This document shows positions 1 through 6,096 of a DNA stretch of 8,469 bases, in pieces. A program made the translations under genes and the position numbers. The notes under the pieces were generated by a model. That model was not told where the DNA came from and did no database searches. It was given only the letters and a program-made list of their open reading frames with translations. The stretch comes from Acidobacteriota bacterium (GTDB lineage Bacteria > Acidobacteriota > Blastocatellia > Pyrinomonadales > Pyrinomonadaceae), in assembly GCA_019247865.1 (NCBI GenBank), contig JAFBAJ010000853.1, positions 1 through 8,469 on the forward strand, in the 5' to 3' direction. Positions within the stretch are counted from its first letter, which is position 1, and every line of letters starts with the position of its first letter.

Positions 1-851
1 TGCCGGCCTTGCGCCTGGAGTGCACGGGCGAAGTCGTGGAGCTGGGGCTGGCTCCCTTTGGCTATCGCTTTTTCGCGTGCGGCGAGCGCTTCGGCCTTGC
101 GTCCGAGCGCGTTCAACGCCTGCGCCTTCGTCATCTCGTTCTCAAAGCGGTCTTCGATCTCGATGGAACGATCCGCGTATTTCGCCGCCTCCTCTGCACT
201 GAGCTTGTTGCTCAGCAGATAGTTGGCTGCTTCCATCCACGCCTGCCACTCAAATCGAGGTCGGGCGCGAAGCTGATTGCGTAGGCTCTGCTGAACGATC
301 TCGGTAGTGTTGACCTCGACCTTGAAAGGCACCGCAACCTTCTCCCAACGCATGGTGATGACCGCGGAATTGGGCCTGGGGTCATCGAAATCGTAGCTGA
401 GGGCTTCGTGGTTCTCGATGGTCTGCGGCTTCACGGTCACGCGTAACGCGTCTTCGGCCGGATCATAGGTAAAGCTGCCCCAGGAGGTTGAGTTCCTGGA
501 GAAGATGACGACCCATGAGACCTCGCCCGGAATCAAGTGCAGTCCGTAGATGCCCTTAGGGAGAGGCTGGCCTTCAATGGTGACGGAGTCGCTGAATTCG
601 ATGGTGGTGTTGTAGTTGGCTCCCGCCCGCCACACCTGCCCGTAGGCTTGAAGGCCGCCGAATATCTTTCGCCCCCGGACGAGTGGACGGTGGTAGTCAA
701 TCGCGATGTCGGTGATGCCGATACGCTGCGCGACGCGCGCGTGCTGGCTGGTGTCCGGCAGATTCAGCAGCGCCGACTGGGCCTCTGCGCCAGTGAATCC
801 AACGAACAACCCTGCGACCAACAGTGCTGCAACAGCGACGTATCTACGCAT
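1..851 (-). CDS. Secreted DUF2911 family protein, 3' end cut by window edge
   Basis: Reading leftward from the ATG at 849-851 gives 283 complete codons with no stop before the window edge, so the C-terminus is missing. A Shine-Dalgarno AAGGAGA (plus 861-867) sits 9 bases upstream and fixes the start. Residues 1-25 form a signal peptide (hydrophobic run, then GAEAQ), so export is expected. Residues about 35-145 match the DUF2911 pattern: IDYHRP (51-56), RGRKIFG (59-65), VWRAGAN (73-79), the PLPKGIYGLH segment (97-105) and YDPAEDALRVTV (129-140). Residues about 200-280 are helical and TPR-like, as is usual in this family. The function of DUF2911 is not established, and I see no catalytic motif. 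It follows the hydrolase gene on the same strand after 102 bases, so co-transcription is possible, but hairpins in the gap argue for separate control. Confidence 0.88.
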   Translation of the reverse strand, partial: MRRYVAVAALLVAGLFVGFTGAEAQSALLNLPDTSQHARVAQRIGITDIAIDYHRPLVRGRKIFGGLQAYGQVWRAGANYNTTIEFSDSVTIEGQPLPKGIYGLHLIPGEVSWVVIFSRNSTSWGSFTYDPAEDALRVTVKPQTIENHEALSYDFDDPRPNSAVITMRWEKVAVPFKVEVNTTEIVQQSLRNQLRARPRFEWQAWMEAANYLLSNKLSAEEAAKYADRSIEIEDRFENEMTKAQALNALGRKAEALAAREKAIAKGSQPQLHDFARALQAQGR

Positions 852-894
852 AACCTTGAGTCTCCTTGTTTGAGATGGCTCTTCCTCCCTGACG

Positions 895-908
895 CATCCT
901 CACGGATG
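895..908 (-). other. Leader hairpin with a GNRA-type loop
   Basis: CATCC and GGATG form a perfect 5-bp stem. On the minus-strand RNA the loop is GUGA, a GNRA tetraloop. It lies about 45 bases upstream of the DUF2911 start codon, in its presumed 5' leader. I do not recognise a known riboswitch here. It may be a structural leader element or chance. Confidence 0.3.
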
Positions 909-936
909 GGCACGCGCCAGGCCGCGCCAACGGTTG

Positions 937-952
937 GGTGCAACCCTGCACC
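937..952 (-). terminator. GC-rich hairpin just after the hydrolase stop codon
   Basis: GGTGCA (937-942) and TGCACC (947-952) form a perfect 6-bp stem with a 4-base loop, starting two bases beyond the hydrolase TAG stop (954-956). There is no U-tract after it on the minus strand, so it is at best a weak terminator or a 3'-end stabilising structure between the hydrolase and DUF2911 genes. Confidence 0.3.
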
Positions 953-953
953 G

Positions 954-1817
954 CTACTTTTTGATTAATTGCCTGCCGCGGAAGGTAATCATTTCGCCGG
1001 GCTTCATCTCGTAAAAGTCAATTCTCAGCTTTTTGAGTGCGGCGGCAAAGCCGTCAGCCGTTGGGACGATGCCGGGGAAAGTGCCGAAGTGCTGCGGAAC
1101 GGCGAGTTTTGTACGCACTGCTTGCGCGGCCTTCGCGGCCATCCGTGGCTCCATCCCGAAATGGCCGCCGATGTTGAGGAGGGCCAGATCAATCTGATAT
1201 TCCTCGCCAATAGTTTCCATGTCTTTGAAGTAGGCCGTGTCGCCCGAATGATAAATGGTTGGCCCATTCCTGATGATGATGACGAAGCCTGCTGGATTGC
1301 CGCCGTAAGCGCGTTCAGGCTCATTGGCTCCGGCTTTGGGGTTGAACACACTGCTCGAATGGACGGCGGGCGTCATGGCGACTGTGACTTCGCCGTCGGC
1401 GATCTGGATTTCGCCGCCGATGCCCATGATGGCGTCCGTCTCGGCCTGCTTTTGTGGAAAGTCCGCGAGCTTGACCAGATTGCCGGCCAACTCAGGATTG
1501 CAGATGAGCGCAGCGCCGGTTTTTTTGGCGAGTTCCACCGCATCGCCGACGTGGTCGCGGTGGCCGTGCGTCAGCAGTATGTAGTCAACCCTGGTGATGG
1601 CACTGAGCGGGTCTTTACCGTCTTTAGCTTCAGGGTTGGAAGGATTATTCAGCCAGGGGTCAATCAAGAGCACCTTGCCGTTGGGAGTAGTGATCGAAAA
1701 AGCCGCGTGCCCGAACCATTTGATTCTTGTTTCCTGCGCCATCGTTTGGCTGACAGAGCCGAGCAATAAAATGAACAGGGCGACCATCAGCTTCGTGGCT
1801 GCTATTCTGATTTCCAT
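954..1817 (-). CDS. Exported metallo-beta-lactamase-fold hydrolase (UlaG/UPF0173-like)
   Basis: A 287-residue protein of the metal-dependent hydrolase branch (COG2220 type). The start at 1817 is chosen because GGAG (plus 1823-1826) lies 5 bases upstream and the product then begins with a signal peptide (residues 1-28, ending TMAQ). The reading frame is open further to 1919, but those extra residues would lie inside the predicted promoter. Metal-site residues are visible: LTHGHRDHVGD with H84, H86, D88 and H89; H153; D193 in YHSGDTAYF; and H243 in PQHFGTFP. GGHFGMEP (217-224) is also typical. It should bind two metals, probably zinc, and hydrolyse an unknown ester, lactone or phosphodiester. 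Relatives are usually cytoplasmic, so the signal peptide is notable. It is divergent from the NTF2-like gene and shares a promoter architecture with mocR. Confidence 0.88.
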   Translation of the reverse strand: MEIRIAATKLMVALFILLLGSVSQTMAQETRIKWFGHAAFSITTPNGKVLLIDPWLNNPSNPEAKDGKDPLSAITRVDYILLTHGHRDHVGDAVELAKKTGAALICNPELAGNLVKLADFPQKQAETDAIMGIGGEIQIADGEVTVAMTPAVHSSSVFNPKAGANEPERAYGGNPAGFVIIIRNGPTIYHSGDTAYFKDMETIGEEYQIDLALLNIGGHFGMEPRMAAKAAQAVRTKLAVPQHFGTFPGIVPTADGFAAALKKLRIDFYEMKPGEMITFRGRQLIKK

Positions 1818-1848
1818 TGACTCTCCAAACTCCATAGATTGATACCGA

Positions 1849-1909
1849 ATTTTAAGTGACATTGGCGTTCCCACAAGAGCCAGTTTTAGAGAAATCAGAT
1901 AGACCAATT
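1849..1909 (-). promoter_or_regulatory. Promoter with predicted MocR operator for the hydrolase gene
   Basis: Reading on the minus strand from 1909: AATTGGTCT (1909-1901), AACTGGCTCTTGT (1885-1873, 24 bases after the first AATTGG), then GCCAATG. The predicted -35 is TTGTGG (1876-1871) and, after a 16-base spacer, the -10 is TAAAAT (1854-1849). Transcription would start near 1842, about 25 bases before the ATG. The segment aligns without gaps to the mocR/flavoprotein promoter region (plus 4251-4312), identical at 46 of 62 positions by my count. The hexamers, which fall at the same positions, support the promoter call. MocR binding is inference. Confidence 0.6.
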
Positions 1910-1950
1910 TTAAGTTCAAGCGAGCTGTGAGGCTTTATTCATGCAATCTC

Positions 1951-2012
1951 AATTGGTCTGATGAGATCACTCATGAGTGGCTCTACAAGTTGAGCCAATG
2001 CAGGCGTAAGAT
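1951..2012 (+). promoter_or_regulatory. Predicted MocR operator upstream of the NTF2-like gene
   Basis: AATTGGTCT (1951-1959), GAGTGGCTCT (1975-1984, beginning 24 bases after the first block) and GCCAATG (1994-2000) reproduce the three conserved blocks of the hydrolase operator at identical spacings. Sequence between the blocks is not conserved, as expected for protein contacts. The promoter is weak: TAAGAT at 2007-2012 is a plausible -10, with no good -35. The element starts 41 bases from the oppositely oriented hydrolase operator, so the two lie back to back and create a perfect inverted repeat of 9 bases (1901-1909 and 1951-1959). Confidence 0.5.
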
Positions 2013-2082
2013 AAGTATCGCAATGTACGCGTTTGGATTTCCAGAAGAATCTTTTCTTCAATTCAATAAACAAGGGAATGTT

Positions 2083-2622
2083 ATGAAGGTAATTAAATCG
2101 AAGGAATCGTTTTTCATCCTGCTGCTGCTATTTTGCAGCGGCTCCGCAATAAAAGCCCAAAGCCAGGGTCGTCCTGACATTCGCGGTAAGGTCGTGAAGT
2201 TGAGCGTCGCGCCGGAGCAATCAGATTCCGAAATGACGAAAGCGCGGCGGGCAATCGATGCCGGAAACGCTGTCTGGGTTGCGGCTTGGGCAAAAGGCGA
2301 GGCGACGCTGCTGCCCGATACATTTACGACGGACGGAAAAGAACTGGTTGCGGGCGGCAAAGTTTATAAAGGGCGCAAACAGATTCTCGCTTTGATGCGC
2401 GAGACGATGAAGAGGCGGGGAGGGCGAGCTCAGCTCACGGTAACGACGACGGACGTTTGGCTCGACGGAAATACCGCTTACGAAACGGGCACGGCGGTTT
2501 ATGAATTTACGGTTGAGGGGCAGCCGCAAAAGTTGGAGCGGCGGTATTTTACGATTTGGAAAAGGGGAGCAAACCGCGGAGCCTGGAAAATATACTCAAA
2601 CACGGGTGTTGCCAAAGAGTGA
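2083..2622 (+). CDS. Exported NTF2/SnoaL-like (DUF4440-type) protein
   Basis: A 179-residue protein. The ATG at 2083 is chosen over upstream in-frame starts because AAGGGA (2072-2077) lies 5 bases before it and the product begins with a signal peptide: KVIKSK, a hydrophobic core (9-19), then AIKAQ ending near residue 26. There is a Cys at 18 but no lipobox. Residues about 48-175 look like an NTF2/SnoaL alpha-beta cone. The N-terminal helix is rich in A, W and K, followed by the DTFTTDGKEL segment, KVYKGRKQIL, alternating strands with DVWLDGNTAYETGTAVYEF, and a C-terminal RYFTIWKR...AWKIYSN strand pair. That last pattern is typical of DUF4440 proteins. I see no definite catalytic residues; relatives are often of unknown function. 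The gene is divergent from the hydrolase and carries the same upstream operator blocks. Confidence 0.75.
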   Translation: MKVIKSKESFFILLLLFCSGSAIKAQSQGRPDIRGKVVKLSVAPEQSDSEMTKARRAIDAGNAVWVAAWAKGEATLLPDTFTTDGKELVAGGKVYKGRKQILALMRETMKRRGGRAQLTVTTTDVWLDGNTAYETGTAVYEFTVEGQPQKLERRYFTIWKRGANRGAWKIYSNTGVAKE

Positions 2623-2714
2623 GTGATGCAACCAGCGCCTGAACTGGAAATTTAAGAAATCGAAAGTTCCGGGATTTAGTAAATTTGCCGGTAAAGCAGA
2701 GCTTAGGATCTGTC

Positions 2715-2746
2715 ATTGAGCAATACGAGCGCCGGCTCGCCTCAAT
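2715..2746. terminator. Two-tier hairpin between convergent NTF2-like and mocR genes
   Basis: ATTGAG (2715-2720) pairs with CTCAAT (2741-2746), enclosing CGAGC (2726-2730) paired with GCTCG (2735-2739). It sits in the 119-base gap between the converging genes and overlaps the mocR stop codon (2742-2744). It could end transcription from either side, but neither strand has a U-run after it, so the call is tentative. Confidence 0.4.
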
Positions 2747-4235
2747 TCTGAGTGATTTCGGTTAGCACTTGCCCTAACTTCCTGATGCCTTGCCTGATAT
2801 ATTTCTCGTCATAAGCCGTATAGCCGAGTAGCAATCCGCCCTTTAATTTTTGATTGATACAGTAAGCCGAAACGGGTGCGAGATTCAGACCCGCCTCCGC
2901 CGCGTGACGCGAAACTTCTGCATCACTGACGCCATCAGGCAGCCAGCCAATGAGGTGCATTCCCGCTTTCGCGGGGGCGACCTGTAACATGCCTCTCAGA
3001 TTTTTTCTCGCTTCTTCGACCAGAGTTTGTTGACGTTCTTCGTACATTCCGCGCATTCGTCGGATATGCCGTGCGAAATGTCTTTCGGAGATAAATTCGG
3101 CGAGGACGGCCTGCTCGATCACAGGCGAATGCAGATCGGTGAGCGCTCTGGCCGCCGCGAAGACCTCAACCAGGTCGGCCGGCACAACGAGATAGCCGAG
3201 CCTGAGCGCGGGAAAGATCGTTTTACTGAACGTGCCGACGTATAACACCCGCCCGTCGCGGTCCAGGCCCTGCAGGGAGGCGAGCGGTCGCCCACCGTAA
3301 CGGTATTCGCTGTTGTAATCGTCCTCGATGACGAAGGCATCCCGTTCCCGCGCCCATTCAAGCAAACTCAGACGGCGCGTCAAACTCATCGTCACGCCGA
3401 GCGGAAATTGGTGCGACGGCGTGACGTAGATGAGCCGCGCTCTCTGGCTTCGCTTTCGCGCCGTTTGCACATCGAAGCCTTCGTCGTCTACCGGCACTGG
3501 AACGATTCTCGCGCCGGTCGCCATAAAAATATCGAGTGCCCCGATATAGCCGGGGTCTTCGAGACAAACCTCTTCCGATTCTGAGAGGAAGATTCTGCCG
3601 ATCAAATCCAACGCCTGTTGCGTTCCGTTGGTGATGATGATCTGCTCCGACGTGCAGCGCACACCGCGCGCTGCCGCAAGGTGCGCGGCCACGGCATCGC
3701 GCAAAGGTTGGAAACCGACCGCATCTCCATAACTGAGAACCGGAGCGGGGGGGCTTTTATGCCATTTCTGCGCGATCCTGGCCCACACGCCGAACGGGAA
3801 TTCATCAAGCGCAGCGACGCCGTGCTGGAACGGCACCAGAGCGGTCGCGCAGTGATGCCGCAAAATGATCTTGCTTTTCTGCGCCATCTTACTTCCGTAC
3901 TCCGAAAGCATCACTTTCCGCTTTAACGGCTTTTCCTGACGTTCCAGCCGCTTGAAACTCGAAGCTTGCAAGAACTCCTCCGGCAAATGGGCGGCGACAA
4001 ATGTTCCCGCACCAACTCTGCCTTCAAGGTAGCCTTCCGCCAGAAGTTGCTCGTAGGCGTTGACGACCGTCATTCTCGATACGCTGAGCTGTTTCGCCAG
4101 CAGGCGAGAGGCAGGCAGTTGTCTGCCAGAAGAAAGTCCGCCGCTTAAAATCGAGCGTCGGATCAGTTCGTAAATCTGGCGGTAAAGCGGTGCGTCGGAC
4201 TTTTCGTCCAGGGAGATAAACGGCGGCTGCGGCAT
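2742..4235 (-). CDS. MocR-family (PdxR/GabR-like) transcriptional regulator
   Basis: A 497-residue protein, the usual MocR length. Residues about 16-80 are a GntR winged helix (PLYRQIYELIRRSIL, GRQLPASRLLAKQLSVSRMTV, then the wing GYLEGRVGAGTFV). Residues about 81-160 are a basic linker. Residues about 165-497 are a fold-type I aminotransferase domain: TNGTQQALDLIG (202-213), EDPGY (226-230), YVTPSHQFPLG (270-280), IEDDYNSEYRYGG (303-315) with the Asp expected near the pyridine nitrogen, and GTFSKTIFPALRLGY (334-348) with K338 as the predicted PLP lysine. All core PLP residues appear intact, so cofactor sensing is likely. It is probably a dimeric regulator binding direct repeats. It is divergent from the flavoprotein gene, a common MocR arrangement. 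The start has no usual Shine-Dalgarno and a -10 box only 9 bases upstream, suggesting a leaderless transcript. The effector is unknown. Confidence 0.93.
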   Translation of the reverse strand: MPQPPFISLDEKSDAPLYRQIYELIRRSILSGGLSSGRQLPASRLLAKQLSVSRMTVVNAYEQLLAEGYLEGRVGAGTFVAAHLPEEFLQASSFKRLERQEKPLKRKVMLSEYGSKMAQKSKIILRHHCATALVPFQHGVAALDEFPFGVWARIAQKWHKSPPAPVLSYGDAVGFQPLRDAVAAHLAAARGVRCTSEQIIITNGTQQALDLIGRIFLSESEEVCLEDPGYIGALDIFMATGARIVPVPVDDEGFDVQTARKRSQRARLIYVTPSHQFPLGVTMSLTRRLSLLEWARERDAFVIEDDYNSEYRYGGRPLASLQGLDRDGRVLYVGTFSKTIFPALRLGYLVVPADLVEVFAAARALTDLHSPVIEQAVLAEFISERHFARHIRRMRGMYEERQQTLVEEARKNLRGMLQVAPAKAGMHLIGWLPDGVSDAEVSRHAAEAGLNLAPVSAYCINQKLKGGLLLGYTAYDEKYIRQGIRKLGQVLTEITQN

Positions 4236-4244
4236 CCTGCGACG

Positions 4245-4273
4245 ATTATAAATTGGTACACCTCAGTTGTCGA
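4245..4273 (-). promoter_or_regulatory. mocR promoter, probably giving a leaderless mRNA
   Basis: On the minus strand TCGACA (4273-4268) is followed after 17 bases by TATAAT (4250-4245), a near-consensus sigma-70 promoter. Only 9 bases separate TATAAT from the mocR ATG (4235), so transcription should begin at or within a few bases of the start codon. The spacer contains GAGGTGTACCAATT, one arm of the predicted operator, which would allow direct autorepression. Confidence 0.65.
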
Positions 4274-4311
4274 GAACTGGCTCTTGTAGAGGTGCCAATT
4301 TCACTTAGAAT
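4251..4311 (+). promoter_or_regulatory. MocR operator and flavoprotein-gene promoter
   Basis: The element reads AATTGG (4251-4256), AACTGG (4275-4280), then GCCAATT (4294-4300). AACTGGC and GCCAATT form an inverted repeat around 12 bases. The first AATTGGTAC arm (4251-4259) lies in the mocR promoter spacer, and CACCTC (4259-4264) is also inversely repeated as GAGGTG (4289-4294). A plus-strand promoter fits within it: TTGTAG (4284-4289), 16 bases, TAGAAT (4306-4311). Both divergent promoters therefore carry an operator arm between -35 and -10. MocR proteins such as GabR, PdxR and TauR bind direct repeats. Assigning this site to the adjacent regulator is inference. Confidence 0.65.
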
Positions 4312-4412
4312 CTTCCTCAGCTGGAGTCCAAACTTTGTATCCGGGACGACAGCTAACAAATCCAGCGGGGAACTGACCTGGCATTGTCTCATTCCGGTTC
4401 TTGAATATATTT

Positions 4413-5069
4413 ATGAGCGAAGTCATAACTCCGACCAGCAGAACAAAGCTACGCCGCTCGCCGGGACGCGGTAATTTCGACCGCGCGACGATTTATCGAA
4501 TCCTCGACGAGGCGTTCGTGTGTCACGTCGGGTTTACGGTTGACAACCATCCGTTTGTCATCCCAACCGGATACGCGCGGGTCGGCGACCGTTTGCTGAT
4601 TCACGGATCATCGGCGAGCCGGATGCTGCGAGCGTTGGCGGGGGAGGCTGAGGTGTGCGTCACCGTGACTTTGATTGACGGTCTGGTGTTGGCGCGTTCG
4701 GCCTTCCATCATTCGATGAATTACCGCTCGGTAGTTATTCTCGGCCAGGCGACAGTCGTCAACGGCGAGCGGGAAAAACTCCGGGCGCTGCGCGCCTTCA
4801 GCGAACATGTCGTTCCCGGTCGCTGGCAAGAGGTGCGCCGACCGAGTAAGGACGAACTCAAGGCGACGCTTATCTTGTCGCTTCCTTTAACTGAAGCGTC
4901 GGCGAAAATCCGCACGGGCGCGCCCGTTGACGACGAAGCGGACTATGCGTTGGAAGTCTGGGCGGGCGTGATTCCTTTGCGTTTGGCGGTGGGCGTGCCG
5001 GTTGACGACCCAAGGTTGAAGGATGATGTCGGTGTTCCGCGGTACGTTTCAAATTACCGGCGCGATTGA
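4413..5069 (+). CDS. Pyridoxamine 5'-phosphate oxidase-like (NimA-type) flavoprotein
   Basis: A 218-residue cytoplasmic protein of the PNPOx-like split-barrel family (COG3467/Pyridox_ox_2 type, related to NimA nitroimidazole reductases). Visible family segments are TKLRRSPGRGNFDRATIYRILDEA near residues 11-34 (given here in part: RRSPGRG and DRATIYRILDEA), then FTVDNHPFVIPTGYAR, LLIHGSSASRMLRAL, LARSAFHHSMNYRSVVI, HVVPGRWQEVRRPS and KIRTGAPVDDEADY. FMN or another flavin is the likely ligand. It is not the true PdxH enzyme, whose motifs differ. The ATG at 4413 is favoured; an in-frame TTG at 4401 would add four residues, and neither has a convincing Shine-Dalgarno. The promoter predicts a leader of about 95 bases. 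The gene is divergent from mocR, a pairing common for this family, and probably controlled by it. Confidence 0.88.
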   Translation: MSEVITPTSRTKLRRSPGRGNFDRATIYRILDEAFVCHVGFTVDNHPFVIPTGYARVGDRLLIHGSSASRMLRALAGEAEVCVTVTLIDGLVLARSAFHHSMNYRSVVILGQATVVNGEREKLRALRAFSEHVVPGRWQEVRRPSKDELKATLILSLPLTEASAKIRTGAPVDDEADYALEVWAGVIPLRLAVGVPVDDPRLKDDVGVPRYVSNYRRD

Positions 5070-5123
5070 ATGTCGGCGAAGCCCTGGCGGGAATATCCCC
5101 ACGCCGTCATTCGCGTACTCCAC

Positions 5124-5951
5124 TCAACTAATCCGCCTACTCAACAGTTTCTTCACGTCGGCGCTGGAGGCCAGGTCTGAAGTCCATGCGAAGCTTCCCG
5201 CTTCACTCATCTCCGCACACGCACGCAGCAGTGCGTTGACGGCGGCGCGCGCCAGCTCCCCTCCCGTGCTGATGCGTTTCGCGCCCGCGCCGGCCAACTG
5301 CGCGACCGTCACCCCTTTCAGCAGCGGTGCGAGCACGTTGACCGGCTTCGTCAAAGCGCCCGTCACCAATCGAACTTCGTCAAGCGTCTTGAGTCCCGGC
5401 GCGTAAAGCACGTCTGCGCCCGCGGCTTCGAACGCCTGTAGGCGGCGGATCGTATCGTCAAGATCATTCTTGCCGCGGATCAGGTTTTCGGCGCGCGCGG
5501 TCAGCGTGAAAGGGAAGTCGAGCGAGCGCGCCGCCTCTGCGGCTGCGTGCACGCGCTCGACCGCCATGCCGAAATCGTAAATATGCCTGGACGGTTCGCC
5601 GCTGTAATCCTCGATTGAGCCGCCGGCGAGCCCCATACGCGCGCCGAGCAGGATGGCCTCTCCGACCTCTGCGGGGTCGTCGGCGAAGCAGTTCTCCAGG
5701 TCTGCGCTGACCGGCAGTTCTGTTGCAGCGCAAAGGCTGCGGCAATGTTCCAGCACCTCGTCCCTTGAGACTTGCCCGTCGAGCCGCCCCAGCGAGTTGG
5801 CAAAGCCCGCGCTCGTCGTCGCCAGCGCCTCGAAGCCTAAGCCCTCAAGCAGTCGCGCTGACCCAATGTCCCAGGGATTGGGAATGACAAAAGCGCCTGC
5901 ACGCTCATGCAGCGCCTTGAACCGCTCCGTCTTCTCTATCTGAGTTACCAT
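5124..5951 (-). CDS. PEP mutase/isocitrate lyase superfamily enzyme
   Basis: A 275-residue TIM-barrel protein. The start at 5951 is supported by GGAGGA (plus 5956-5961) 4 bases upstream; the frame stays open to 6026 but without a comparable site. Characteristic segments are FVIPNPWDIGSARLLEGLGF (21-40), ATTSAGFANSLG (44-55), LPVSADLENCF (79-89) with D84 and E86 near the metal site, GGSIED (110-115) with E114, and TARAEN (151-156) with R153. The isocitrate/methylisocitrate lyase signature KKCGH is absent, so a lyase of that type is unlikely. Oxaloacetate or another oxo-acid, phosphonate or hydrolase chemistry all occur in this superfamily, and the substrate cannot be read from sequence. It converges on the flavoprotein gene with a 54-base gap and has a MocR-like operator upstream. 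Confidence 0.87.
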   Translation of the reverse strand: MVTQIEKTERFKALHERAGAFVIPNPWDIGSARLLEGLGFEALATTSAGFANSLGRLDGQVSRDEVLEHCRSLCAATELPVSADLENCFADDPAEVGEAILLGARMGLAGGSIEDYSGEPSRHIYDFGMAVERVHAAAEAARSLDFPFTLTARAENLIRGKNDLDDTIRRLQAFEAAGADVLYAPGLKTLDEVRLVTGALTKPVNVLAPLLKGVTVAQLAGAGAKRISTGGELARAAVNALLRACAEMSEAGSFAWTSDLASSADVKKLLSRRIS

Positions 5952-6029
5952 CGCATCCTCCAAAATAGAGCTAAACTCCGCTCCACTAACTCGTGCGTCA
6001 AGACCTCTCTGTCCTGGCTTCTTCAATTA

Positions 6030-6096
6030 TTAATAGGTTATTCTGAAATCCGTCTCAGCTAAAGTACCAGTTTATGGCCTGTTGGTAGTGCCAATT
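6030..6096 (-). promoter_or_regulatory. Promoter region with partial MocR operator for the PEP-mutase-like gene
   Basis: On the minus strand AATTGGCAC (6096-6088) and AACTGGTAC (6072-6064) form a direct repeat exactly 24 bases apart, matching the other operators. ATTTCA also falls at the same offset as in the flavoprotein promoter. The third block (GCCAAT) has become ACGGAT, so this copy is degenerate there. On the plus strand TTGG and CCAA flank TAGTG at 6082-6094. A possible promoter is CTGAGA (6058-6053), 17 bases, TATTAA (6035-6030), four of six matches in each hexamer. Confidence 0.45.

Noticed and set aside
969..1769. Long open frame on the plus strand opposite the hydrolase gene
   Set aside because: It is the antisense shadow of a gene with clear metal-site motifs; its product matches no recognisable family and has no ribosome binding site.
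2083..2160. Lipoprotein signal in the NTF2-like protein
   Set aside because: The only Cys in the signal region (residue 18) lacks the small residues required before it in a lipobox; an ordinary signal peptide ending AQ fits better.
5124..5951. Assignment as isocitrate or methylisocitrate lyase, or as true PEP mutase for phosphonate synthesis
   Set aside because: The KKCGH lyase motif is missing, and no phosphonopyruvate decarboxylase or other phosphonate gene is nearby, so only the superfamily is supported.
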